DNA of 21,858 nucleotides from Flavipsychrobacter sp. (GCA_021156265.1 JAJNBR010000011.1:1-21858); one strand, 5' to 3'; counted from the stretch's first letter, positions 1-9,433 are shown. Numbers and translations are program-made. The notes: generated by a model from the letters alone, not told the origin.

Positions 1-3000
1 TTGTGCTGCAGGTGGTGCAACTATCGTCACCAGGTAAGCCAGTGAAGTTGCCGTTACATTCGACGTATTGGTGATCTTAACCGTATAATCGCCTGCTGCC
101 GTTGCAGTCAGTGACGGACCTGTAGCACCAGGTATATCTGCATAATTGAACTGCCACTGATAAGTGTAGCCGATACCTGTATTCGCATTCAGTACCACGC
201 TGCCACCAGGACAGAAGATACCTGAACCCTGAGGTGTGATGATGGCGGAGAACAAGCCACCGTCTTCGATACCGGTCATGTAGCCTACATTGGTCAATCC
301 TGCACGGATGATGTTGCGGGTCACATCCACGCTGCTCAGCGGGCTGTTGTACGCCTGCCATGCCTGCGGGTTCAGTTTTTTAGCCATACGGATGTTGCCT
401 TCCGTGGTAATAGTACCTCTCCACGGATCATCATAGTACATATCCGCTGTAAAGTCGTAAGTGCTGTTAGCTGCGCTCACATCTGTATAGAAGTACATAT
501 GACCAACTGCTGGGAAGCTTGGAGGCACCGTACCTGTGTACTGGCGTACATCCACATTATTTGGTATCTGTGAGTTCACTTTCCAGTCAATAACAGCTAC
601 AGTGTCCTGGCCAAATGTAAATGTTTGCTTACCTACTGCAGGTGTTGCAGGGATAGCTGTAGCCAGTGGCGGCGTGCTGTTTGGTACAAATTCGTAGGCA
701 CCGATATCAGGTACACCTGCTGCCAGTGTAGTAACACGCGGGTTACCTTCAAGGTCGGTGTTATTCCAGCCTATATGCTCGCCACGGCCGTTCAATGACC
801 ATGATGCAGGATTGTTCGGATCAGGATGAGCGTCTGAAGCAGAGTTCATGATACCCGGATCGTAGCACAGGGAGTTCCTGTCATTACTACTAGCCGTACG
901 CCATTGTTGTAAAGTAGCGGCTGCACCGTTGTTAGATATATGACTGCCACTTGCTGCCCACATATTATTATAATCCGAGCTACTACCTGCAGCCACATAC
1001 ATGTAGGCACCAATACCACCGGGAGCGCTGCTATAGTTAGCGAAGAGGTTATTCCGAAGATAGCTACCAGCGCTGCTCAGATAGAAGTACACTGCGTTGC
1101 TGCTCGAGTAAGTGCTGTTGATAACAAACGAGTTGTTAACCATAGTATCACTGATTAAGCCATAGCAATACGCACCGTAAGCTGTGGAAGTACTACCGAA
1201 GTTCGCAGTAAGCGCGTTGTTGGTAAACTTACAGTACTGTGAATAAGAAGGATACAAAGCATAACCATAACCAGCATTCACAGTCCACTTATTCTTAGAC
1301 CAGGTTGAATAGTAAGAATTGTAACCCTCATAATTCAGTAAATACCCACCGGTAAGGCTAACGACGTTGTTAGTATGGTCAGTATAATAGTGATAATACA
1401 TATAGTTGTATATACTACCCGCACCATTATTAACATTAACGACGTTATCAGTTATTTTACCTCTTACGGAGTTAGATCCACCGTTATTGAAGTAGTAAGT
1501 ATATATCGGATAAGCAGTGCTGTTGACATTCATATTCAACGTATTGCCAACAATCTCGGAAGAAGTAGTGCCACTTGCATAGCAGTACTGCATATTGAAA
1601 CCATAAACAGCAGAACTTGCGGTAGTAACTGTGTTACCGCGGAACTTGATACCATTATGGTAGTTAAGATATACTCCATAGTATCCCGGGCCGGTGATGG
1701 TATTGCTGTCTATAATATTCTTGCTAGCACCACCTGTACTATACAGGTAAATACCAGTACCACCATTCGTGATCGTATTCTTGCGAATTACGTTCATGGT
1801 ACCCGTTACTGCCGGGGTATATCCTTGTAATGGCGAAGTCTGATAACTGCTCGATGTACTTGTCGGCGCCTGCAGGATGCAGCCGATGACTGTGTCGTAC
1901 GAAGCAGAACCACTCATATCTATCGAAGTACTAAAGCTGGCATTTGTAGTTACCATCTTCAGGTTCCGCAGAGTTATGTAGGATATGTTAGCAAGGCCAA
2001 AGATATGGTTGTCTGTGATGCTGGTTGCAGCGTGCGTGATCACTACGTTATTAGCGATACCGCTTTCAGATTGGAATGTTACGCGGTTCACTGCGCTGCT
2101 ACCTTGCAACGGAGCGTTGATGCGTCCGCCATCAGTATAGTTACCGTCACGGATATTGAATACCACCGGACCGCACACACCATACAGGTTCAGATCTTTG
2201 ATCGCATCCGGAACTGTTAGGTAATCAGGTGTAGTACCACCGATAGTGTAAGTACCGCTCAGTGAAGGTTTGATCGAGAACTTCAACGTATCGTCAGAAG
2301 GTGCCGGATCAGTTGCGTTGTTCGGGCTGAAGGTGTATACCACAAAGTTGATAGCGTTCGAGTTAGAGAACGTTACGTTACCAAGCGAAATGATAGCTTC
2401 GTTACCTTGAGGGCTACCAAACGTATATATCGGGGTTGTGTAAGTGATAGTAGACTGAGGAACACCATCTTTTGTCCAACCGATCTTAACAGAATTCAAA
2501 ATGTTATTACCTGTATTCTTGATCTTCACTTTAACCTCCTGGGTGCTTGGCGCGCAGAACGCGGTAACAGGCGCTACCAGGTCGGTTGTAGAAGCATTGT
2601 TAGGAACGTCGGTCAATGTATGGTAGCCGAAGTCATTCAGGTTTGTTGTGTTATTAGAGTTCAGCACGGCATTCGTTGCTGTTTGCGGATTACTGAATAC
2701 AGTCCACGGATTTGCGCCGTCTTTCTTCACCAGCCTCAAACCGCTCTCACCGATAGTAGTACCGGTTTGCGGATCTTTATAGTAGAACTTAGTACTGTGC
2801 AGCGCATTACCGGCAACGATGTCTGTATATATATACATTGAGTTAGCCGCGATAAATGTCGGCGGCTGCACACCACTGTACTGTTTAACATCGATAGTAG
2901 ACGGTACAGTTGCACTGGCATCCCAGCTTACAGTAGCTACAGTATCCTCACCAAGAGTGAAGGTTTGTGTGATACCTGCAGCAGGAGCAGCAGGAGTTGC

Positions 3001-6000
3001 TGTGGCTGAAGGCGGAGTTGCTGTAGGAGTAAACTCATAAGCACCAATATCCGGCACACCGGCAGCTTTAGTTGTTACACGCGTATTACCCAGGAAGTCT
3101 TTGTTATTACCTGCGATATGTTCTGCACGACCATTCAATGACCAGCTAAAGCTATTCGTCGCATCCGGAACATAGTTGTCGGTAGATGGACTGGTAAAGC
3201 CCGGGTTGAACATCAGTGAGTTCATATCCTGGCCGGTTGCATTTCTCCATGCGCTCAGCGAGGTATAGTTAGTCGGATTTGCAAACTTATTAGTACCACC
3301 TACAAACACGTTGTTGTAGTCACTGTTCAGGTTGGCTGCAGTTGCAGAGGTAAAATACATACCGCTGGTGGCAGCGCTGCTGTAAATTATGTTGTTACGA
3401 AGCTTCAAAAAAGCACTGCCTGTGTTGGTAGAGTATAATACATAACCACTCGCATTTTTGTTCACTAAGGTGTTATTGTATGCTTCCACCCATACCGGCG
3501 ATGCACAGTAAAACGCATAGTTCGTAGAGCCCTGCGCAGTTACAACGTTGTTGTAAAAATAAGACTTGTCGTTCGAAGCATTATAGAAGCCGTAGGCTGT
3601 AGAGGCATTAGAAATTACCTTGAACCTGTTATTTCTGAAGGTAGTATTCTGATAAGTACCACTAGAACCCTGTACCAATAAACCATATGCAATGCTTGCA
3701 GCAGTTACGTTTACGGTGTTATTCTCATACAAGGTATTGTTTGGATAATAGAAGTAGTTATAAACAGATGTACCGGTTGATGTCAGGTTCATCAGGTTAT
3801 TACGAACGATGGCATTGTTATAATAATACTGATACCAGTACCAGTAGTTGGTACCTGAGTAGTTCATTGTATTGTTCTCAACTATATTGTTAGTTGTGCC
3901 TGACCAGTACCAATAACTATACATGTACCCTGCGTTGAAGTTCTGCGTATTCTGCGCAAAATAGTTGTTCGACGGATAGTAGTAATAGTTATAGATATAG
4001 TAGTTCGAATTAAAGTTCATCGTGTTATTAACAACGCTGTCAAAAACACTTTGGTAATTATAGTAATAGACGTAACCTGAGCCATTGGTATTGGTAATAT
4101 TCCAGGTATTGTTCCTGATCAAACCATACGAACCCGGAGCACCTGTACAATAGTATGTATAGATCGGGTAAATGTAAGTAGTGGCGCTGCTGTTGGAAGT
4201 AAAGGTATTACCAACGATCTGGCGGCCATCATTACAATAGTATGTATAGATCGGGTACCAGTAGGAAGGGTTAGAGCCCGGTCCGTTAAATGCATTGTTG
4301 TGGATCTTCAGCTCGTTTGCATAATACGCATTTACCGCATAGTAATATTGGTTGTTGAACGTATTACCATCGATAGTGAAGCGACGGCTTGGCGCTGCCG
4401 ACAGGCCATACACATACACGCCATAATAACCGCCTGTAAATGTATTGTTCGCCACGAAGATATCAGAGCCCTTGAAGGTTTGGTATGCATAAATACCACC
4501 AGCCGACGATGAAGTTGTAGCAGCCGGATTCATTCTACAGCCAACGATCGAGTCAAAGGCCGCGAGGTTACGGAATTCGAAAGAATAACCGTAAGTAGTG
4601 TTGGTAGACCTTACAGTCAGATCCTTGAATGTGAAATATTTTGCGCTATCCAGCAGGAATACGTAGTTATTTGCAGTCGAGGTAACGTTGAATGACACAG
4701 TAACGTTTGCCGGGTTTGCTGTTTCAGACCTGAAAGTGATCCTGTTAACAGCGCTGGCACCTATTACCGGTTTCAACACGTACTGGTTAGTGCTGTATGT
4801 ACCGTTACGTATATCGAAGAATACAGGACCGCACACACCATACGAGTTCAAGTCGTTGATCGCAGCTTGTATAGTTGTATAGTTTGGCGTTGTACCACCA
4901 ATTGTATATACACCGCTGAGCGATGAACGAAGCGTTACCGTAATGGTATCGTCGGAGGTAAATACATCCGGAACACCATTTGGTAGGTATGTCCATACCT
5001 TGATCACTTTAGGTGTTGCACCGAAGTTCACCGTACCGAGGCTGACAGTGGCTGTATTGCCAAGACCGCTACCCAGTGTGTTAATTGCTGTAGTATAATT
5101 GAGTGGCGCTTGTGCGATGCCGTCAACACTCCAGCCAACCTGTACATTGTTCAGTATATTGTTACCGCTGTTTTTGATCTGCGCCATTACCGTTTGGTTA
5201 CCGGTACAGAACGGAGCAACAGGGGCAGTCAACACGTTGGTTCCCGCATTGTCACCCTGGTCAACACCGGTATGCAAACCGAAGTTGTTGCTACCTGTTG
5301 TGGTGATAATGTTGCGGGTTGTGTTAGTAGTGCTCACACCGGGAGTATAGACCAGCCAAGGGTTTGCACCATCTTTTTTGGCCAGCCTCAGTGAAGACTC
5401 ATTGCTGACAGTACCTGCCCAGGGATCCTGGTAATAAAGATTAGATGTATGACCATAAGTACCAGACGGAACGTTCACGTCAGTATAAAAATACATGTTG
5501 TTGCCGCTTACTGAAGAAATAGTAGGAGGAACAGTACCTGTATATTGCCTTACAGTTAGCGCGGATGGAGGAACAGATGCACCCCATGCAATCGTCACTA
5601 CTGTATCTTGTCCAAGCGTAAATACCTGTGTGCCATTGGCTACCGGTGCAGCTGGGTTAGCTGTAGCAGCAGGAGGTGTAGCCGTTGGTGTAAACTCATG
5701 AGCACCGATATCAGGAACACCTGACGGGCGATCTATTGCGCGCACTGCGCCATTAATATCCTTGTTGTTACCCGGAATGTGGTTACCACGGCCATTACGC
5801 GCCCATGCATTTGCATTAGTTACATCTGGTGCCAGGTCTGCAATGTTAGCAGAGGTTGCACTAATATAACCGGGATCGTATACCAGTGAGTTCTTGTCTT
5901 TACCGGTTGTGTTACGCCAGGCTTGCAGGTTGCTGAAGCTAGCTGTAGCCGTTGTGCTCTGCACAAGGTTGCCGGATGTAGCATAATACAGGTTGTGATC

Positions 6001-7635
6001 AACATTAGACAGTGCAGCATTGCCGATATAGGCCATTACGCCTGTAGTGCCTGTACGCGAGAAAATATTGTTTTGAACAATATTAGATCCGCTGGACGGT
6101 GCAATATAAAAGCAATAGTTAGTGCTGCCGGTCGCGCGACTATGGAAGGTGTTGTTGTAAAACTGGTTGTTACCTACAAGCGTCGGACAGTAGAAACCAT
6201 AGTTTGTACCGGACGTTTTTACGTTCATCACGTTATTAAATACCTTCAGTCCCATATCGGGCGTGCCCGTAGTACCCGATACATATACACCATAAACAGT
6301 ACCGGAAGTTGAACTAACGTTGAACTGGTTACCCGAAATCTCAAAACCTGAGTTATTGGTAGTATAAACAGCATAAACAGCACCCTGGATCGTACCGGTT
6401 GTAGAGGTAATATTGAAAGTGTTATTCCTTACAGCTACGTTGGTTGGATAATAGTAGTAAGGATAATATGCACCGGCACCAACGTTTACATTAAATGTGT
6501 TGCTGTCGATGATCGCATTATCAGACTGGTAGGTCTGGTAGCAATAAGTAGTAGAGTTGGAGTTATAAGTTATATTATTGCCGCGGAAGATCATGCCCGG
6601 GCAAGACTGATCCATCACTACATAACCACCTGAAGTGGTAGTAGAGTTAACCGTATTGTCACGGAATGTCATGAACGTCGAACCGGTGTTGTAAATAGCA
6701 TAGATCGACTGTGTGATATTCGTGTGCGTTAACGTGTTGTTGGCAACAAGTGCGCGTTTTGCCGGATTGCTTGCGCTACCCTGGCAATAAGCGTTCAACA
6801 AGCCGTACACGGTAGACAGGTTACAGTTATTCATATTTATGATATTGCCTGTACACTCGTAGGCATCATATGCATAATATGAATAAACAGTATAACCGTA
6901 GCCGGTAGTTTTGGTAAAAGTATTATTACGGAGTTTCAGATCGCGGGTGTAATACAAATAGGTCGGCATATAATACTGACCCGAGAAGTTATTACCCTCG
7001 ATAATGTAGTTATTATAAGTAGCACCTGCACTTGACTGGTACAGGTATATACCACTACCACCGTTGGTGATATTGTTATTCTTGATCACAATGTTGGAAG
7101 TGGTCTGCGTGTATGAATGGATCAACGCACCGTAGTAACCGGTATAGGTTGATATCGGTCCATTAAGGTTACACGATACAATACTATCGAACGCCGACGC
7201 ACCGGCCAGATCTACCGTAGTACAATAAGTACTATTGCTGGTGGCCAGCGTTAGGTTGCGAATGGTAATGTAATTCGCGGTGTTCAATTTGAAAACAAAG
7301 TTGTCAGTCGTTGTCGACGCAGAGTTATTGATCGTGACGTCGGCAGCATTTCCGGTTTCCGCTTTAAATGTAATGCGGTTGGTCGAGCTTGCCCCGGCTA
7401 CTGAACCGATAATTACCCGGTCGGTATAAGTACCCGTCCGGATGTTGAAGGTAACCGGCGCAGAGACACCTTTCGAGTTTAGATCATTGACCGCCGCTGT
7501 TAGCGTCGCATAGCTTGGACTGGTTCCCCCAATAGTGTACGTACCCGATAAGGGCTGGGCGAATGCAGGAATTGCCGAAAGTGCCAATAAAAGCGACACA
7601 AGGCATAGCTGCCGTAGATTGTTAAAGTGCTTCAT
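1..7635 (-). CDS. Giant secreted right-handed beta-helix repeat protein (partial, C-terminus beyond the window)
   Basis: I read this frame codon by codon from the ATG at 7635 to base 1 and found no stop, so at least 2545 residues are encoded and the 3' end lies outside the window. Residues 1 to about 26 form a signal peptide (MKHFNNLRQ, a leucine-rich core, then AFA|Q). Three modules start at residues 30, 907 and 1793, each opening with SG[TV]YTIGGT and a G-V-x-x-PV-x-F-[ND]-I strand. Each continues as Asn/Thr/Tyr-rich coils with recurrent NNT/NTF turns (parallel beta-helix) and closes with PDIGA[HY]EF. A beta-sandwich linker follows each, with a CARDB-like segment after modules 1 and 2. From about residue 2465 an Ig/PKD-like segment (CPGGSVVLNA, YQWQ, GDYTVKITN) follows. 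Such proteins in Bacteroidota are usually type IX secretion cargo or adhesins, but the sorting domain would lie off-window. An AGGAG Shine-Dalgarno sits 3 nt before the ATG. Ligand or substrate unknown. Confidence 0.93.
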   Translation of the reverse strand, partial: MKHFNNLRQLCLVSLLLALSAIPAFAQPLSGTYTIGGTSPSYATLTAAVNDLNSKGVSAPVTFNIRTGTYTDRVIIGSVAGASSTNRITFKAETGNAADVTINNSASTTTDNFVFKLNTANYITIRNLTLATSNSTYCTTVDLAGASAFDSIVSCNLNGPISTYTGYYGALIHSYTQTTSNIVIKNNNITNGGSGIYLYQSSAGATYNNYIIEGNNFSGQYYMPTYLYYTRDLKLRNNTFTKTTGYGYTVYSYYAYDAYECTGNIINMNNCNLSTVYGLLNAYCQGSASNPAKRALVANNTLTHTNITQSIYAIYNTGSTFMTFRDNTVNSTTTSGGYVVMDQSCPGMIFRGNNITYNSNSTTYCYQTYQSDNAIIDSNTFNVNVGAGAYYPYYYYPTNVAVRNNTFNITSTTGTIQGAVYAVYTTNNSGFEISGNQFNVSSTSGTVYGVYVSGTTGTPDMGLKVFNNVMNVKTSGTNYGFYCPTLVGNNQFYNNTFHSRATGSTNYCFYIAPSSGSNIVQNNIFSRTGTTGVMAYIGNAALSNVDHNLYYATSGNLVQSTTATASFSNLQAWRNTTGKDKNSLVYDPGYISATSANIADLAPDVTNANAWARNGRGNHIPGNNKDINGAVRAIDRPSGVPDIGAHEFTPTATPPAATANPAAPVANGTQVFTLGQDTVVTIAWGASVPPSALTVRQYTGTVPPTISSVSGNNMYFYTDVNVPSGTYGHTSNLYYQDPWAGTVSNESSLRLAKKDGANPWLVYTPGVSTTNTTRNIITTTGSNNFGLHTGVDQGDNAGTNVLTAPVAPFCTGNQTVMAQIKNSGNNILNNVQVGWSVDGIAQAPLNYTTAINTLGSGLGNTATVSLGTVNFGATPKVIKVWTYLPNGVPDVFTSDDTITVTLRSSLSGVYTIGGTTPNYTTIQAAINDLNSYGVCGPVFFDIRNGTYSTNQYVLKPVIGASAVNRITFRSETANPANVTVSFNVTSTANNYVFLLDSAKYFTFKDLTVRSTNTTYGYSFEFRNLAAFDSIVGCRMNPAATTSSSAGGIYAYQTFKGSDIFVANNTFTGGYYGVYVYGLSAAPSRRFTIDGNTFNNQYYYAVNAYYANELKIHNNAFNGPGSNPSYWYPIYTYYCNDGRQIVGNTFTSNSSATTYIYPIYTYYCTGAPGSYGLIRNNTWNITNTNGSGYVYYYNYQSVFDSVVNNTMNFNSNYYIYNYYYYPSNNYFAQNTQNFNAGYMYSYWYWSGTTNNIVENNTMNYSGTNYWYWYQYYYNNAIVRNNLMNLTSTGTSVYNYFYYPNNTLYENNTVNVTAASIAYGLLVQGSSGTYQNTTFRNNRFKVISNASTAYGFYNASNDKSYFYNNVVTAQGSTNYAFYCASPVWVEAYNNTLVNKNASGYVLYSTNTGSAFLKLRNNIIYSSAATSGMYFTSATAANLNSDYNNVFVGGTNKFANPTNYTSLSAWRNATGQDMNSLMFNPGFTSPSTDNYVPDATNSFSWSLNGRAEHIAGNNKDFLGNTRVTTKAAGVPDIGAYEFTPTATPPSATATPAAPAAGITQTFTLGEDTVATVSWDASATVPSTIDVKQYSGVQPPTFIAANSMYIYTDIVAGNALHSTKFYYKDPQTGTTIGESGLRLVKKDGANPWTVFSNPQTATNAVLNSNNTTNLNDFGYHTLTDVPNNASTTDLVAPVTAFCAPSTQEVKVKIKNTGNNILNSVKIGWTKDGVPQSTITYTTPIYTFGSPQGNEAIISLGNVTFSNSNAINFVVYTFSPNNATDPAPSDDTLKFSIKPSLSGTYTIGGTTPDYLTVPDAIKDLNLYGVCGPVVFNIRDGNYTDGGRINAPLQGSSAVNRVTFQSESGIANNVVITHAATSITDNHIFGLANISYITLRNLKMVTTNASFSTSIDMSGSASYDTVIGCILQAPTSTSSSYQTSPLQGYTPAVTGTMNVIRKNTITNGGTGIYLYSTGGASKNIIDSNTITGPGYYGVYLNYHNGIKFRGNTVTTASSAVYGFNMQYCYASGTTSSEIVGNTLNMNVNSTAYPIYTYYFNNGGSNSVRGKITDNVVNVNNGAGSIYNYMYYHYYTDHTNNVVSLTGGYLLNYEGYNSYYSTWSKNKWTVNAGYGYALYPSYSQYCKFTNNALTANFGSTSTAYGAYCYGLISDTMVNNSFVINSTYSSSNAVYFYLSSAGSYLRNNLFANYSSAPGGIGAYMYVAAGSSSDYNNMWAASGSHISNNGAAATLQQWRTASSNDRNSLCYDPGIMNSASDAHPDPNNPASWSLNGRGEHIGWNNTDLEGNPRVTTLAAGVPDIGAYEFVPNSTPPLATAIPATPAVGKQTFTFGQDTVAVIDWKVNSQIPNNVDVRQYTGTVPPSFPAVGHMYFYTDVSAANSTYDFTADMYYDDPWRGTITTEGNIRMAKKLNPQAWQAYNSPLSSVDVTRNIIRAGLTNVGYMTGIEDGGLFSAIITPQGSGIFCPGGSVVLNANTGIGYTYQWQFNYADIPGATGPSLTATAAGDYTVKITNTSNVTATSLAYLVTIVAPPAAQ
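290..7548 (-). repeat. Three tandem ~880-residue protein modules within the giant gene
   Basis: The module-opening SG[TV]YTIGGT motifs lie at bases 7548, 4917 and 2259 (minus strand), giving periods of 2631 and 2658 bp. Each module runs in the same order: opening strand, beta-helix coils, a D-x-x-G-x-x-R to PDIGA[HY]EF closing motif, then a T-F-x-[LF]-GQDT beta-sandwich. In modules 1 and 2 a CARDB-like linker (F-C-x near its start) leads into the next module. Modules 2 and 3 both open with GVCGPV and look closer to each other than to module 1 (GVSAPV). DNA identity is only local; for example an 18-nt identical stretch (ggaccgcacacaccatac) occurs near 2169 and 4830. The third module departs from the pattern after about base 290 and runs into the Ig-like segment. 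Confidence 0.85.
4147..4257 (-). repeat. Exact 24-bp direct repeat encoding the coil motif YPIYTYYC
   Basis: Bases 4147-4170 and 4234-4257 are identical over 24 bp and lie 87 bp (29 codons) apart, about one beta-helix coil. On the coding strand both encode YPIYTYYC. A near copy (YPIYTYYF) occurs in module 3 around 1488-1511. Confidence 0.85.
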
Positions 7636-7757
7636 TTACTCCTATTTAAGAACGTTTATTTAAATAAAATTTAACAGCTTGTGTTAACGTTATTGCAAAA
7701 TCTTCAGTATTGCACACAAAGTCATTCGTAAAGTTAGTTTTATAAGAAATCTAAAAT

Positions 7758-7808
7758 ATTAAATAGGGATTAAAGACTAATTAAAATAGGATTAAAATAA
7801 GATTAAAA
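7758..7808. promoter_or_regulatory. Five phased ATTAAA direct repeats at an exact 11-bp period
   Basis: ATTAAA begins at 7758, 7769, 7780, 7791 and 7802 (plus-strand reading). The last three copies are the heptamer ATTAAAA, and the 4-nt gaps vary (AGGG, ACTA, TAGG, TAAG). The array lies about 120-170 bp upstream of the giant gene's start codon. A weak -7-like TGACTTTG (minus, complement of 7717-7724) lies between array and gene and has no good -33 TTTG partner, which would suit an activator-dependent promoter. Known: 11-bp direct repeats are the usual layout of PhoB/OmpR-family sites. The specific regulator is inference, and intrinsic DNA curvature is an alternative. Confidence 0.6.
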
Positions 7809-7873
7809 CCCATATTCGTTTTTTTTGTTAATCAGTTGAAACACATGGAATTACGGCAGTTATTATGATAATT

Positions 7874-9349
7874 TTATTTTGACAGGCGATTAATTCCTGC
7901 TTTGGCTTGCTGATCTATTGAATTCTGGAAGTCATGCCCCCGTAAGCTCAGACATTCATTGAATTTAGCAACAGCAGCTGTTCTATTACCTCTTTTTTCA
8001 TAAATAAATGCCGTTTGCAACAAAGCTCTGGCGGCAAAGTGCTCCTTTCGATACCTGCCAGCTTCAGCAGCGCGTTTATAAAGAGCGATAGCTTTTTCGT
8101 CGTTCTGTATTTCATCGTACACTCGCGCCATACGAAAGTAATATTCCACTTTTTCGCATTCCGACGTGAGGTCCTTTTGTTTGATGCCACTTAGTTTTTG
8201 ATAAGCCGCACTATTATACCCACCGTCCGTCAATAAACGTGCTTGCAGCAAAATTTTGTTAGGCCATTCCTTTGATTCTGCAAAACGTTGGGCCTGCTTA
8301 TCTGCGTCCACCAGCAGCGACCCACACCCTGAAATCTGCGCTCTGCAACGTTCGGCGTTATCGTTATCGCCCGAAATGTAATAGGAGTACGCCATCTTCA
8401 TCCAGCTCTCTTTGACAAACATTCTACTTTTCGTTCTCGAAATATACCTGCGGTAATGTTCGGGTGCAGCTGGATGAAGCGCGAGCAGATATGCCGAGGC
8501 CATTTCATAGTCCAGTATTGGAAACAAATTGTATTCCTGAAGTTGTTTTGCTTTTTGTAAAGTTGTAAGCGCTATATCTGCTTTACGGTAATTTAATGCC
8601 AGGTGGGCTTTAAAAAACAGGTGTAATAAATTGTCCTCCACCTTAAAGGTGCTGCTATTTATGTAAGACCAAACCTCCTGTTGCTGAAACATCAGGTAAA
8701 AACGCAGATAGTTTTCATACAACAGAGTTTCGCGGTAAAGCAGGTCTTGCTCATTGTGCAATTGCAAAAAACCGCTCAACTTGCTCATGCCGCTTTTCAG
8801 ATCGCCCTTCATTCCAAAAACGCTGGCAAGCCATTTAAAATCGCCGGGTATGGTACTTATAATTGCTTCCTCAAGTCCCAGAAAAACATTGTTGTAGCTA
8901 AACGCCGGAAAGAGCTTCTTATTCTCACGCAGGAGGGTAAACGACTTTCTGAATGCACCTGCTGCTTTTAGGTTATCGCCAAACCGCATATATATAAGAG
9001 CCCAGTGCATGTAAACTCCCGCCCTGCAAAGGCGATACCAGGGCGATGCCTGGTCCCCTTTTTCCAGCAATTCCAACCGGGCGCTCATATGCGACTTCCT
9101 TTGCTCCAGTTCTGCCCTGTCGCCATTAAACAGAAGAAGAATACAGTCTTCGTAATCCGCGATATAGGTAGCCATCAGGTTCCGGGGATCATTTTTCACC
9201 GCTTCTATGATGGCTGCATTGCCTTCGCTAACCTGCAAGCTCAGAAAATGAGTATAGGCCTTACGGCAATGCTGATCGTAATTGTATTCAAACTTCGCAA
9301 TAGCTAAAAAAGGCAAGCATGAAAGGACTATAGTCCAAAGAATACGCAT
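7874..9349 (-). CDS. Exported TPR-like helical repeat protein
   Basis: The open frame extends upstream to 9505, but I chose the ATG at 9349. It starts a convincing signal peptide (MRILWTIVLSCLPFLAIA, then KFEYNYDQ), whereas the 52 residues before it look like translated leader. The mature part (about 470 residues) is almost entirely helical. It has helix-turn-helix pairs of TPR spacing, clearest at the C-terminus (KAIALYKRAAEAG, then ALLQTAFIYEKRGNRTAAVAKFNECLSL). A central segment with PGDFKWLASVFGMKGDLKSG resembles the conserved core of periplasmic or outer-membrane TPR proteins of Bacteroidota, and loosely the TTC39/IML2 group; this is recollection, not a search. It has no catalytic motif and is probably a periplasmic scaffold. 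It is read in the same direction as the giant gene, but a 238-bp gap carrying its own regulatory array argues against a simple operon. Confidence 0.85.
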   Translation of the reverse strand: MRILWTIVLSCLPFLAIAKFEYNYDQHCRKAYTHFLSLQVSEGNAAIIEAVKNDPRNLMATYIADYEDCILLLFNGDRAELEQRKSHMSARLELLEKGDQASPWYRLCRAGVYMHWALIYMRFGDNLKAAGAFRKSFTLLRENKKLFPAFSYNNVFLGLEEAIISTIPGDFKWLASVFGMKGDLKSGMSKLSGFLQLHNEQDLLYRETLLYENYLRFYLMFQQQEVWSYINSSTFKVEDNLLHLFFKAHLALNYRKADIALTTLQKAKQLQEYNLFPILDYEMASAYLLALHPAAPEHYRRYISRTKSRMFVKESWMKMAYSYYISGDNDNAERCRAQISGCGSLLVDADKQAQRFAESKEWPNKILLQARLLTDGGYNSAAYQKLSGIKQKDLTSECEKVEYYFRMARVYDEIQNDEKAIALYKRAAEAGRYRKEHFAARALLQTAFIYEKRGNRTAAVAKFNECLSLRGHDFQNSIDQQAKAGINRLSK

Positions 9350-9400
9350 AAACAAATGTAAACAACAAGCACGTTGATAACGAATTAACTGCAATTGCTT

Positions 9401-9433
9401 CAAATAAACTTCTGAAGGACAATTGATAGCAAA
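9401..9433 (-). promoter_or_regulatory. Possible promoter of the TPR-protein gene
   Basis: On the minus strand, TTTG (complement of 9430-9433) is followed after 21 nt by TTTATTTG (complement of 9401-9408). That is one mismatch from the Bacteroidota -7 box TAnnTTTG and would give a leader of about 45 nt. A perfect TACATTTG box (complement of 9353-9360) lies closer, but it would make the message nearly leaderless and has only TTCG at the -33 position. Confidence 0.35.

Noticed and set aside
77..361. Short minus-strand frame of 94 codons, and many plus-strand frames of 60-150 codons between 940 and 6312
   Set aside because: They lie inside the giant minus-strand gene in other frames, have no family features, and reflect its repetitive low-stop composition.
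290..7548. CRISPR-like or tandem DNA repeat array in the repetitive left region
   Set aside because: The repetition is at protein level (beta-helix coils and modules) in an open frame; there are no uniform repeats with unique spacers.
8681..9307. Two plus-strand frames of about 100 codons opposite the TPR gene
   Set aside because: They are antisense shadows of a convincing exported protein, with no start signals or recognisable features.
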